From assembly GCF_020085105.1 (NCBI RefSeq), contig NC_058052.1, positions 11,885,233-11,949,232 of the forward strand: a stretch of DNA of 64,000 bases, in the 5' to 3' direction. The position numbers and the translations under genes are program-made. The DNA comes from Siniperca chuatsi. Lineage: Eukaryota > Chordata > Actinopteri > Centrarchiformes > Sinipercidae. Below, piece after piece: positions 1 to 11,186 of this stretch; position 1 is the stretch's first letter, and the number at the start of each line of letters is the position of its first letter. The notes under the pieces were generated by a model. The model saw only the letters and a program-made list of their open reading frames with translations, was not told the DNA's origin and searched no databases.

Positions 1-190
1 TGAGAACATTTATGTCTTTGTCACTGATACGATAACAATCTGCCCAGGAGTAAATACTGAAATGCTACACCAAGCTGTAATATTGCACGCATGGAGGCAG
101 GAGGCTAAACCATTTAAGCTATGTTTGTTGAGTCAGAGCAGGGACAGAGGTTCTGCTCTGGTTTAACTGCTTTTCTCTCCTACCCTGCAG

Positions 191-956
191 AATTTAGCGA
201 CTATAACAGCCTAAATGTGCCACCACACAATCGAAGGCACCAGGTGAGTGAGAAAACAAACCAAATGTTTAAATGCATTTATAGTGCGCATGCATTTCAT
301 TAGTCTAAAGAGAATACTTGTAATTTATCATTATACCTTATTTACTGTTGTCTAAAATTATGTTTGCATTTCCCCAGCAATTGTTGCATTTTTTCAAACC
401 AAACCCACATTTTATCATTTTAAACATTTTACAAAACATTAACATTTTTTGTTTATTAACCAGTAACTAAGGACTCTCAAATACTTATCTGCTGAAAGAC
501 AACAATTCAGCAAATTCATTAATAGTAATAGATAGGGCTGCAACTACATTATTTTCATTATTGATTGATTAATCTCCTAATAATAATAGTAATTTTCTCG
601 ATTAATCAAGTGGTCAATAAAATGTCAGGAAAGTTAAAAGTGCTTTTTACAGTCTCTTAAGTCCAAGATGCCGTCTTCAGGTGCCTTGTTTTGTTCAAAA
701 CCTAAAGGCAATCAAATTACTATCACTTAAGGCAACATAGCAAATCCGCACAATTTAGAAGCTGCAACTTTGGAAGGTTTGTTATTTTTGCTTAATAATG
801 ACTTAAAAATGATTAATCAATTATCAAAATAGTTGCTGATTAATTTTCTTTTCATTGACTAATCAATTAATCATCTATCATCGTTTGGCAGAAATACATA
901 CCATATGTCACAAATTAGTTCATACAGCTGAATGTTTTTTAGAGACTGGACTAAAA

Positions 957-1020
<64 letters not shown>

Positions 1021-4000
1021 CTTGTGTGTTCTTTCTGTGATTTTAGCTTAAAGCCCGGGACTTGGCAGGTCAGGCCCTGAGCTTTATTCAGGACCTGGTG
1101 GCTGCACTGTTGAACTTCCACTCCTACACAGAACAAAGAGTGCACATCTATCCTCTGGACTCCTCCATCGAGCCCATCTCCCCTCTTAACCAGAAGGTGA
1201 GACATCCATACACAAGAAATACAGACTGCCTATCATATTACAGATGTACAGTGAACTATAAAAGACAGTAGCAGTGGTTTTCAGCGTACAAACTCAAATC
1301 CTCTTCCTAGTTTTCTCAGTATCTACATGAGAATGCAGCCTATGTGCGCCCCCTGGAGGACAGCTTTCTGCAGTTACACCAAAGCATCACAGAGGACACT
1401 GTCACAGCACTGGTGAGTGGTTTTTGGACAGGGAAATTGTGTGGGCTTGTTCATGGTGCTTGCTTATAATCAACCACTTATTGTGCTTTTTTTTTTTGTC
1501 TTGAATTGAAGGAGACTGTGGTCAAGCTGAAGAGCTTCGCTGATAATTTCTCCTCATACACCCACTTTCTGCAAAAGATTCTTCCCTATCAGCTGAAAAG
1601 GTCAGCGCTGTGTGTGTGTGTCTGTGTGTTAGAGAAATGGAGTGGAGGAGGCTGTATTGATGGCTATCTTCTCTTCTCCTTTCAGCCTGGAAGAAGAGTG
1701 CGAGGCACCTATTTGTACTGCTGCCCTTACTGTGAAAAACCAGGAGCTTCAGAGCGACATGAAGAGAGTGACTTTTGTGTTTGAGAAACTGCAGAACTAC
1801 ATTAACCTTTTGGCCTTACCCAGTAGGTTAACAAGCAGAAATACATACCATATGTCGCAGATTAGTTCATACAGCTGAATTCTTTTAGAGACAGGACTAA
1901 AACATTGAGTGTGTTCTTACTGTGGTTTTAGCTTAAAGCCTGGGATGTGGCAGGCTGAGCCCTGAGCTTTATTCAGGACCTGGTAGACATTTGAAATCTT
2001 TCTGTCTATTGTCTCAGTTAATATTGGATGAGAAAAATTACTTTACAGATTTATGTAGAAAAGAACAATTGTACATTTTTTTCTTTAAGTATTTTGAAGT
2101 TGCTTGTTTTTATGGAAAGAAAGGGTGCTGTGAAGTGATACAATATGCTTGTTTTACAAATGTGTGTAACGGTTCTCAGGTGTTCGGCAGGATGCCATGC
2201 CACAGAGCAGTACCTCAGCTGTCTTCACCCAGCTGGCTGCCTGCCTACACAGTCTTCACGATGCCATTAAAGGTGAGCAGCACTGTGAGCCATTTTCTGA
2301 CCCGGAGCCATTCACAACCAGCGTGACACAGCACCACAATGCCCTCATGTAACCACTGAGCTGCTGTTGCCATTCATAAAAGTCAGACTTGTATGTAATG
2401 AGTACCTTTGTCTGTCTTGGTTCTTGTTGGGACAGTGATTGTGGTCGAATATACACTAAACTAAACTACACTAAACCTGCGGTTTTACAATTTGAAAATA
2501 TTGTGAAAATGTGCATTTATGCAGCAATCAGTAAGGGAGCGTCACCAGACAGCCGCCTTTTGATCTCAAAAGATGATAGAAATATAAAATCTTGCTGGGG
2601 AAGCTGAAAAGGGGAATCAGTGCCAACAGATGCTGTAAATGCCTCTCCTGCAGTTTTGTTTCCTTCCTGTGTGTCCAGAGATGTCAAAGCACTACAACCA
2701 GAAGGCTGGCTTAGAGCAGGATCTCCCCACCGTCACCCAGAAGCTCTGCACCACCTCAGAGTGCCTGCTGGGATCTTTGGGCTCTCTGACCAGCAGCACC
2801 GGCAAGGTACGGCCAACAGGGGGCAGGCAGCAGCCAGGTTTATAGTTCCTATATCTATGTTCTAGCAGCATGTTATTTGTTAGCTGTAATGCATGAAAGT
2901 TTATTTGTGAGTAGCAGTGAGTTTTCACTGCAACTGGATCACGATGGTAATTTGCCACTAATGTGATAACACTGAACTGCAGGACTCAGGTGGGCAGCGC
3001 TTAAATGTTCAGAGATACTGTCCAAATCATAGTTTGTACAGCTGCTCCCCAGTCAGAGCAAAGGGATGAATGATTTCTCTTTGTGAATCAAGTGAACCGT
3101 TGGCTGAGATGTGTCTGCTGATGGGAGGCGCAGTCCGGTGGGTTGCAGCGTTGAATAACACAGTGGCACACAATGTGTGGAGTGAGCTGTATTGTAAGAG
3201 CGATCATCTCTGCAGGCAAAAGCTTAATTGCTCAAACATTTATCATCCTGGACAATTGGTGGTGTCATCATCTCTGCTGTAAACACACTGGTTAATTTGA
3301 GGCTAAACAGGATGCTGAGTATCTGCATTGAGAAATGTAGGCATTAATTAGTGTTTCTTTAGCTAAGGAGGCTGCAAAGATCTGTTTTGCTTGAATGATA
3401 TGAGACATAATGTCACTGTTTTGTTGCAGATTGCCACTTTTTTCAGCAACAACTTGGACTTTTTCACATCATCAGGCTACAGTCCAAGAGGCAGCACAGT
3501 AGCCCTCAACCCTTTGCAAGCAGAGAGTATGCTGGCCAACAAAAAGAAAGCAGCTGCCTATATCCATGCTATCAAAAAGGTCAGTATATGCTTAAATCTG
3601 CAGGTTATTCCCAAGTTTTGGCTCATGGCAAAGGGTGACCAAGCCTTCGCAGTAGGCCTGCACGATATGAGGAAAATCTGCGATGTGCAAAAACTTAGTT
3701 CAATATTGCGATGACGATATGACTTACGATAAATAAACAAATGTTGAAGTGTGCATATTAGCTATGCAGTTACTATGTCAACCTGGTTGTCTTTAAATTC
3801 AGAACAGGATTAGAATTGTATATTTTAAATATAACTAAATATTGTTTCTACAGCAGCAACAGTAAAGTTTACTACAGCAAAGTTACTAGATAAACTCAAT
3901 AATATCTCACTGGCAACAAATCTAAAATATCAATAAAATAAATCATATTCCTGACATCACAATACTGAGTGAAGTTTAGAAAGAATGAAGAACGCAGACA

Positions 4001-6653
4001 TCAGTCAGTATCAGTCCTTCCTCCTGTCCTCCTCCCTCTGCTGCTGATGTGATTCACTGCAGGTACCGCTGGTAGAGGGACGAGGGGCTGGTTTGTCTCA
4101 GCCAGCAACTAAGTTTACAAGAATTTCCTAAATTTTAAGGTGCATGACAAACTAAGCTAAACAGTTAGACTACATACACACTCCATTTTAGCTTGTTTGT
4201 AACAATTCGCTATCAGCCAAGCTAGCGCGGTGTGGTTGTGTAAAACGTGAAAGACTGCAGACAGAGCAGACCATCGCCATCACTATTAATATCGCTTTCT
4301 ACATGTTCACATGTTTATGCTTGTTGAAAAGGTGTTTTGGCTTTTTACTAGCAAAGGCTTTATTGCAATTACAGTAACAAGCGTAGTCCTCAGCTCGAGT
4401 AATCTGCGAGTTATCTTCACTGTGTGTCTGTGTGCATGTGGAGGAGCTCAGTCCGACACAGAGAGCAGGGCAGAGACTGCAGCGTGATAATAAATACTAC
4501 GGTCTTTAGCCCCGGGGCCCGTTTAATACCAGGTTTCTGTACCCCTCCCTAAATTAAATGACTTTTCTTATTCATCACATTTCAGGCAGTCTTTTGCAAT
4601 GTGTTTATAGCGCATGTTCATATCGCGATGACAATGAAAATACGATTTATTGGTCAACACTACTTTGCAATTAAAGCCCCCAGACATTCTGCCCTTTGAG
4701 ATTACAAAGACTACATCTGTAACGTCTTTTAAATCACTTCTTAAAACATAATTTTATTTAAGCCTTTGTGAATATTTCATGTTTTTTTTGCTATTTTATG
4801 TTTTTATCTACTTTAATCTTATTGCCCCTTTGTTTTATGATTCAATCTCTTGTTTTTATTTTGCTTTTATTCTTTGTTTTTTCTTTTTCAAAGTACTTTG
4901 TTAAGAATAGTGCTATTGAAATAAACTTCATTATAAATATTCCATTCATGTTTTTCTATATTAATAAATGACCACTCTCCCACTATTCTTCTTGTTTTGT
5001 TTCGTCATTCAGCCCAGGCCACAGTCCGTTCCATACAGAGAAGCCCTGTCAAACCGTCGTATACTTACCAGCTCCACTGAGAGCAGAGAAGGTCTCACTC
5101 AGCAGGTATGACACTCAATTCAAAAACTCCTTTTAAAAAAATGTTTCTATTGGTTTTGAATGTATTAATTTAAAGATTTTGCTAATCGTCTTTTAAAGAG
5201 GTTACATATGGCCAAGAGCTACAACCAGGAAAATGTAACCACGTGTGAGACGTGTGCCAAGCAAGGCTTGGTTGCCCTAAATGCAGTGGTATAATAACAG
5301 AGAGATAAAGTCAAAAATGGTTCCACTGTTCTTTGGGTCACATTAAGATTAAAGAACAAACTGAAAATGAAGCTCAACTGGGAACAGCAGAACAACAGCA
5401 TCAACAGTTTCTGTGAAAATACAGGGATATGGAAAAGTTGCGCAAGTACAGAAATTGTTAAACAAGTGCAGAAATCTCAGTGTTAAGATGATACAACACA
5501 GTCATGATATTTCAGATGAGTTGCAGACAGTCGCTCTTTAGGGACAGGGTGTGAGGAATCAAGGAGCTTGGCCAGTGAGCCTGTGCATATTCTGTCCTGA
5601 GCTCTTTCTGTTTTGTTTTTAAATGTGTCCTTTGGTCCGTATCAACCTGCTTAAATTTGTCACTTCATCATGAAGTTTCCATCTTTTAAATTAGCACATA
5701 CATTCTTTTTTATAAATGTTCTTTTATAAAAAAAAAAATCTTTGTCTCTGTCTTATTTTAATTCTTTTGATCAGATTAAAAAAATAAGCTCTTCCCAAAG
5801 ATTATATTATTACAAACTGCTTTGTTATATAGTTTCCGCATTTCTTCTTTCTAAATACTGCTGCCTTTTCACTTCCCTTAACCTCTGCTCAGCGCTCTTC
5901 CCAGAAGCTCACTGTCCACTCTCCTCTCCCCGTTGGCCTCCTGCAGGTGCAGCAGAGCCAGGAGAAGATTGCTCGGCTGGAGCAGGAGAAGGAGCACTGG
6001 CTCCTGGAGGCCCAGCTGGGGAAGGTGCGGTTGGAAAAGGAAAACCAGCGCATTGCGGACCTGGAAGCACAGCTCGCAGCAGCTCTAGGGGGAAGTCCAA
6101 ACTCACAAACAGCTGCAGCCAGCACACTCGCACAGAGCCATGAGGAAGCAGACAACGAGCAGAAGGTTGCAGGGATAGAGACAACGCTGTGCACCAGCCT
6201 GGTATAGTCACTAGCTGCTGTTCTTGTTAGTTTTCGCTTGCAGAGGAAATTTTCTGCCCATGGCACTGGTGTCTGATTTGCTTCAACAAAGGGAGTATTA
6301 TGGTTATTTTCTTGTTGCTCCCACGCTAAGCAAGTTTTTGCTTAATAAAACTCAGACTTCCAATGTGCTGATGTGGCAGAATAGAAGAATACTGTTGTTT
6401 ATGCAAGTCAGTGCAGAGTTTACAGTGCAGTCACAAACCAAAGCAGCTCACTGGTCTCTTTACTACATGTGTATTCACCTTTATTGTTTTTATCTCTTGC
6501 ATGGCTAGCAGTATCAGAGGCCTGTCTGTGCTTGAAGTGGATTTTACAACATCTCTCTTTTGTCTTGTCACCAGGTTGGCATGTTGTGCACAACACCTAC
6601 AGTTGAGCATGTGAGTTGTCATAACCGATTAACACATTTAAATGAAGAGTTCC

Positions 6654-6684
<31 letters not shown>

Positions 6685-8494
6685 ATAATTTGAAAAGTAT
6701 TTTAATCGTAATACTTCCCAGAATGAAAAACAATCTTATCTAGCTGGATGTTGTGTCTGTGTGTGCAGGTGGGAGACGACGAGTCCAGGGAGCAGCTGAT
6801 AAAAAGTCACTATATGGCCAGAGTAGGAGAGCTCACCACCCAGCTCCAGATTTCAGACAGCAAAGCTGTGCACTTCCACTCTGAGGTGAAGCCCTTATTA
6901 GAATGTTTATCTCAGTAACTGCTTCTTATAGCAAAAAACTGACCTTTTCATAACACACAGCCTTTCTAACATTGCATGTCATCTGGGAAGAGATATGGAA
7001 ACTCTTACAACCTCTACTAAACAGTCGCTTGCCCTGTTTCCTCATGTGTTCCTTCCTACAATCATTCCACAACTATTTTTGTCTGCTTCTTTAATTTGCT
7101 TGAGAACAGAGAACATTGAAACTGAACTTGAAGGTAACCTTGTTTCTTCAGTTCTTTCCTCTTTGTCTTTTGTACTTTAGGAATGGTTCTTGAGTCCCAT
7201 TATTACCAAGTGTTGCCTTTTTTTACTGAGAAACTGACACCTAATATTTTTAGCTTTACGTTGAGGCTTGATCTTAATGCAGATAAATGTCTTAGTGAAA
7301 TCCTAGCAACAGGAACGCACCTGATCTTGAGACAGTGTCGCAGGTAAACTGTGCATTTACCTTCGCCACTGTCCTCAAATATACACATTATTGCAGCATT
7401 TGAAAAAGATCTTGTGCTAGACATGCATTAAACTTATCAAGGGACAGCAGTGGTTTACTTTCCTTTTTCCCTTTCTAGTGTCGAGCTTTGGCCAAGAGAT
7501 TAGCCATTGCAGAAAAATCACGGGAGACTCTGAGCGAGGAGGTCAAACTGGCTAACCAGAACATCACACGCTTGCAGGTAAAATGCAGTCTCATAACCAG
7601 AGCTTCCCGTCTAAGTATAGACATCAGCCCCCTTCCCAACTCAGAAGATATTCACATTGTAACTGCAGTGTCTCTCATACAGGATGAGCTGGCTACAACG
7701 AAGAGGAGCTACGAAGACCAGCTCAGCATGATGAGCGACCACCTGTGTAGTATGAATGAGACTTTGAGCAAGCAGAGAGAAGAAATCGACACGCTCAAAC
7801 TGGGCAGCAAGGTACAACACTTAGACCGATTTCTGTCGTGTCTGCTTTTTATCCTTTTTAATTCAAGCTCTTGTCAAAAATTTTGCCTTTTGAAACTTTG
7901 GTTCGCTCTCAGATTTGTTTGTTAGTCTCCGTGTAAATAAATCTAAAAGCTCTATCACCAAAGAGAAGTGGCATAAATCCAGTGGCTTCAGAAAGTGTGA
8001 AGGATCATTTGAGGTTTCACAGTGAAATGGGACATTGTAAAGTTTCTGTCAGTTATGAGGTGAACTGGGAGGTCATCGGTGGTGCTGTGGTTGCTGCCGG
8101 GCCTGATGGGAAAAGCACCTGCAGGAACCATCTGAAAAAGTCGTTAAGTTAAAGCCGGAGAAATGGAGAGGCCTGATTTAAGCGTGCATGTTCCTGCGTG
8201 TATGCACACAGATGGCTGCATGTTGGGAAGTTGCGGGACAGAACATGTTTGGGAGCTTAAGGTGGTAATTTTCTCTAGAAGGCCAGAGAACCAGCCTCAG
8301 CATGTTTTTAGATTTTGAAACAGAATGCAGAACAAAATCTGTGCTATCTCAACTTACTGCACTTAAATGCAACACAGTACTTTTAATTTTGTACCAATCC
8401 TGGATGTGAATTCATGACTTAAATTTTTGCAGAACTGAGCTCTTACGTTTTCTGTTTCCTTTAGGGAAACGCCAAAAAGAACAAAGGACGCTAG
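191..8494 (+). CDS. ppp1r21: Protein phosphatase 1 regulatory subunit 21 (C-terminal 552 residues; gene begins before the window)
   Basis: Fifteen exons: 191-243, 1047-1196, 1311-1412, 1512-1600, 1686-1822, 2180-2272, 2679-2806, 3430-3579, 5013-5105, 5947-6201, 6575-6610, 6769-6885, 7479-7577, 7683-7811, 8465-8494 (TAG). All have AG/GT borders and the phases join into one open frame. The first visible exon starts with the last two bases of a codon, so the N-terminal part, including the KLRAQ-type coiled coil, lies upstream. The translation follows vertebrate PPP1R21 throughout: NVPPHNRRHQ, ISPLNQKFSQYLHEN, KILPYQLKSLEEEC, the coiled coil with LEQEKEHW, and TTKRSYEDQLSMMSDHLC, which gives the family its Pfam name; it ends GNAKKNKGR. 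Known role: an early-endosome Rab5-effector subunit of the FERRY complex, which links mRNA and ribosomes to endosomes. The intron after exon 1686-1822 carries a broken copy of exon 1047-1196. It is followed on the same strand by ston1, as in human. Confidence 0.95.
533..886. mobile_element. Short non-autonomous DNA-transposon-like element in a ppp1r21 intron
   Basis: The segment opens with AGGGCTGCAACTA and is rich in GATTAATC/GATTAATCAA motifs at both ends, which pair as inverted repeats (left near 560-605, right near 810-875). This matches from memory an abundant teleost interspersed family whose ends read 'gggctgcaac...gttgcagc'. The right end is degraded, so the boundary is approximate. 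There is no coding capacity. It lies within the intron between exons 191-243 and 1047-1196. The family name was not assigned; a repeat-library search would settle it. Confidence 0.6.
959..1019. repeat. (GT)n microsatellite next to a ppp1r21 splice acceptor
   Basis: About 30 uninterrupted GT dinucleotides end 27 bases before the ppp1r21 exon at 1047. The array sits in the position of the polypyrimidine tract, so its length could affect recognition of that acceptor; this is inference. The duplicated copy of this intron end at 1835-1985 has only a few GT units in the same place. Confidence 0.97.
1835..1985 (+). pseudogene. Partial tandem duplicate of a ppp1r21 intron end and exon (dead exon copy)
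   Basis: This stretch repeats 888-1098 at high identity, minus the long GT array: the shared tract begins GCAGAAATACATACCATATG, passes through an intron end with TTTTAG, and enters a copy of exon 1047-1196 at 1932. The copy reads LKAWDVAG and then a TGA at 1956-1958, where the parent exon has GQ. Similarity stops at about 1985 after GGACCTGGT, so only about 54 of the exon's 150 bases were copied and there is no donor site. It sits in the intron right after exon 1686-1822. Its acceptor is still usable in principle, so it could act as a poison exon, but it is most simply a decaying fragment. Confidence 0.9.
3651..4665. mobile_element. Degenerate DNA-transposon-like repeat in a ppp1r21 intron
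   Basis: The left edge reads GGCCTGCACGATATGAGGAA followed by an ATTGCGATGACGATAT block. The right edge has ATATCGCGATGACAATG and ACGATTTATTGGTCAACACTA. Both edges carry the 'cgatat / gcgatgac' motifs of a common teleost element family with ends like 'gcctgcacgatat'. The middle is AT-rich, with no open frame of note. The borders are approximate, and the interval could be two pieces with unrelated sequence between. It accounts for most of the large intron between exons 3430-3579 and 5013-5105. Confidence 0.5.
6654..6680. repeat. (TA)n microsatellite in a ppp1r21 intron
   Basis: About 13 TA dinucleotides between the 36-base exon at 6575-6610 and the exon at 6769-6885. Confidence 0.95.
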
Positions 8495-10050
8495 AGCTGC
8501 CCTCAAAACTCTGGCTCCATTTGGCATCAAAAAGGGGACCTTGAGAGAAAATCTGTTCTGTGGAGCCTCCCAGTAGAGTCCTGGTACCAACACTGTCACC
8601 AAACTGCAGGACGACTACATGATCCTCAGATTCCTCCACTGTCAGGCAGTGGCAATACAAATGAAACTGTATGGAGGCTTGAACATGTTTGACTGAAGAA
8701 GCTTCTTTTTTCCCTTTTCCTCGTCACAGCGCCAGTTATAACACAACATAATTTGCTAAAGATGCTTTCCGAAACAGTACCGGAAGCTGCTGCTTGACCT
8801 TTTGGCCGAAGCACGGTGGGAAAGAGACAGCTTTTCCCCAAAAGGCACGGAGGAAGATAAACAGCTGAAACAGTTGAAGTTGGTAATGCTCACTGAAGTC
8901 AAGACTTGAAGACCAAACCCTGTTGATCAATGTGTGTATTTTTCCTGCTTAACGTACGTGTGAGAGATTCTTACTGCTTATCTGTGGGAAACAGAGTAAA
9001 TGTTGGTGTGGCTGTATGTGTGCAGAGTGTTTCATTGTGTGACTGTGGCACACGTCAGTATTGTTTTACACTTAGATTTTTTTTAGATCAAATTCGAGAT
9101 GATTTGCTCAAGTGGTTCCAAGGGCCTGTATGTCCACATACAGCATAATACCCCCGTATAAAACATGCGTATATCACAAACTTCTTTAAAGAAGGGCTTT
9201 AAAACCTGAATGAACAACCAACAAAAGACACACTTGAATTCATTCCTCATTTAGGAAACTGTTTAGTCCTCTGGGAGTGGAGAAAAGAAAAGATGTCTGC
9301 CTTGAAGCACTGATTAACTGTGTTTACCTAGACGAAAAGGGTAGGATGGACAAGTCAGAGCTCGTAAAATGGTGTTAGTCTGTCTCTGTGAAGTTACTTT
9401 GTAACAATAGTTGTTTTTATCACCAAAGTAAGTGTGGATGTGCACTCAGAAGCCTGGTGTGGCACAATGGTCTCTTAATTCATGTTGTAATATGTTTGGA
9501 CAAAAAGGGTTATGTGAATATACACTCATTTGAAATCATGATATAATTGTATTGTATAATTTCTAAATATATATATATATATCTAAATGTGTGTGTGTGT
9601 ACACACATACACATTCAAAAAGGCATTCATTCAGAGGTTACAAATCTTTATTTTCCACAAAATTCGAAAAACTGAATCTGCAGTTTTTTGTGTGTCTCCT
9701 ATAAGGCTGGATTAGTGGGAAGTTTCATGCAGGGGTTGGCCCATACTGTAATGGGTGCTTAGACAACCTGATTCATGAGTCATGGCAGAGTGCAGTTAAA
9801 GTTTACAGTAAAATAGAAGCGCTTTTGTTTGTAGTGACATAAGGTAAATGGAAAAAAAGCCCAGCAGTGTCTGAGAAGTTCGTTCAAACCTCTTGTTTGC
9901 CTGTCTACACCTGCCAGCAAACCTTTGACCACAAAATGTTGCCAACGCCCCCTAAACTGATAAAGAATAATACTTGTATTCTCACAATGTAACCTGTTCA
10001 AAAGCACATATAAATATGAAACAAAATAAAAAGCTTGTTCAACATTTAAA
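8495..10050 (+). other. Presumed ppp1r21 3' untranslated region
   Basis: After the TAG at 8492-8494 there is no further splice-linked coding sequence of this gene. Candidate poly(A) signals AATAAA are at 10025-10030 and 10164-10169. The stretch contains short AT and GT/AC runs at about 9566-9612. No conserved protein is seen in any frame; the short open frames are low-complexity or shadows. The true 3' end cannot be fixed without transcript data. Confidence 0.5.
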
Positions 10051-10929
10051 TGCTGCATGTATTTAGATTCACCTGGTTATTAATGATCCTTAAACTTGTC
10101 TGACCTAACTTTTGTGTTGCATTGCTGGGAGTTGAAAGTGACTGGGATTTTTAAATTGCCTATAATAAAAGAAAAAACAGCCTGTAACACACCCTAACCA
10201 CTGGGAAATGAAGCAGCACCATAGAACTGGACATATGAGAACTGGAAGATTACTGTTTAATGCCGTCACTTGTTGTCATTTTAGTTGAATTCATGATGCT
10301 TTCATGTACTCTTAGTACACAACTTAGAGGTCACAGTAGTAAAAGTAGGAATAACCACCACTTGTTTGTGCATTCAAGAGCTTTTGACCAGTAGTACTGG
10401 AAAATAGGCCTTGTGACTAAACACATTTTTGGTAGTTTTCATTGTTGTAATTCAAGAAGCACAGAGGAACAGTGGCTGCAGAATTAATACAAGAACATAT
10501 ACAGGAGACATGCATGGTGGTGGAAAAGTGTATTGTTATATACTTTATATATTATTATGTATTTATACTACATTTGAAGTAGTTTCTTACAAATAGCACA
10601 AATCAACAATGTAGGGACAAACAAGCTACTTAATGTTTAATTGTAGGTACTGTGCTTCACCCTTTTATTCAACTTTGCTAAATCTGTAGAATTGCAACAC
10701 TGCCATTAGACACTATATATGGGCCTACTGCATATTGTTTGAGTTACATGCAATGTTTATCGTTATACTTGTCCAGTTTTTGATACACAGCCCATAAAAC
10801 CTCAACTCTGAAAGTGATTAAATTCAGCGTAACAGAATTCATATGTCAAAACATGGCTTATTAAATTAAAGCATATGATTGTTTATTTCCAACCATGGGG
10901 ATATAACCAAAGGTGTATATTTGAAGTGT

Positions 10930-11186
10930 ATCTCTACTTGTGATTAGCGCGCCCATCACCTGATCGCGACATTTCCGACAGTCCGGAACGCAGCACTGCT
11001 CTGTTCATTCCTGCAGTGTCCCGTTGTAGGACAGTCTGTCTGAACTCGGGAGGGGAAACGTTGCTCTGTTACAACTCCCAGGATTTACACTCTGCCATTT
11101 TGAGGAAAACCGGCCGACATCAGCGTTCAGACGCGTCCATTAAACACAAGTCATGACCCGAATTAGTGAACTGCCTCTGTGAATAT
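10930..11186 (+). promoter_or_regulatory. Probable ston1 promoter and noncoding first exon
   Basis: A local island of CpG dinucleotides (GCGCGCCC, TGATCGCGAC, TCCGGAACGC, AACCGGCCGAC, ACGCGTCC) stands out from the AT-rich flanks. It ends in a good donor, GAATAT|GTGAGTATTT, at 11186/11187. No coding sequence is seen. The next compatible acceptor is TTCTTTCAG at 14461-14469, 81 bases before the ston1 ATG, so this reads as a CpG promoter with an untranslated exon spliced over a 3.3-kb intron. The start of transcription is not determined. Confidence 0.6.

Noticed and set aside
1047-1271. Extending the ppp1r21 exon past 1196
   Set aside because: The frame stays open to 1271, but the GTGAGA donor at 1197 and the in-phase match of the next exon to PPP1R21 show it is intron.
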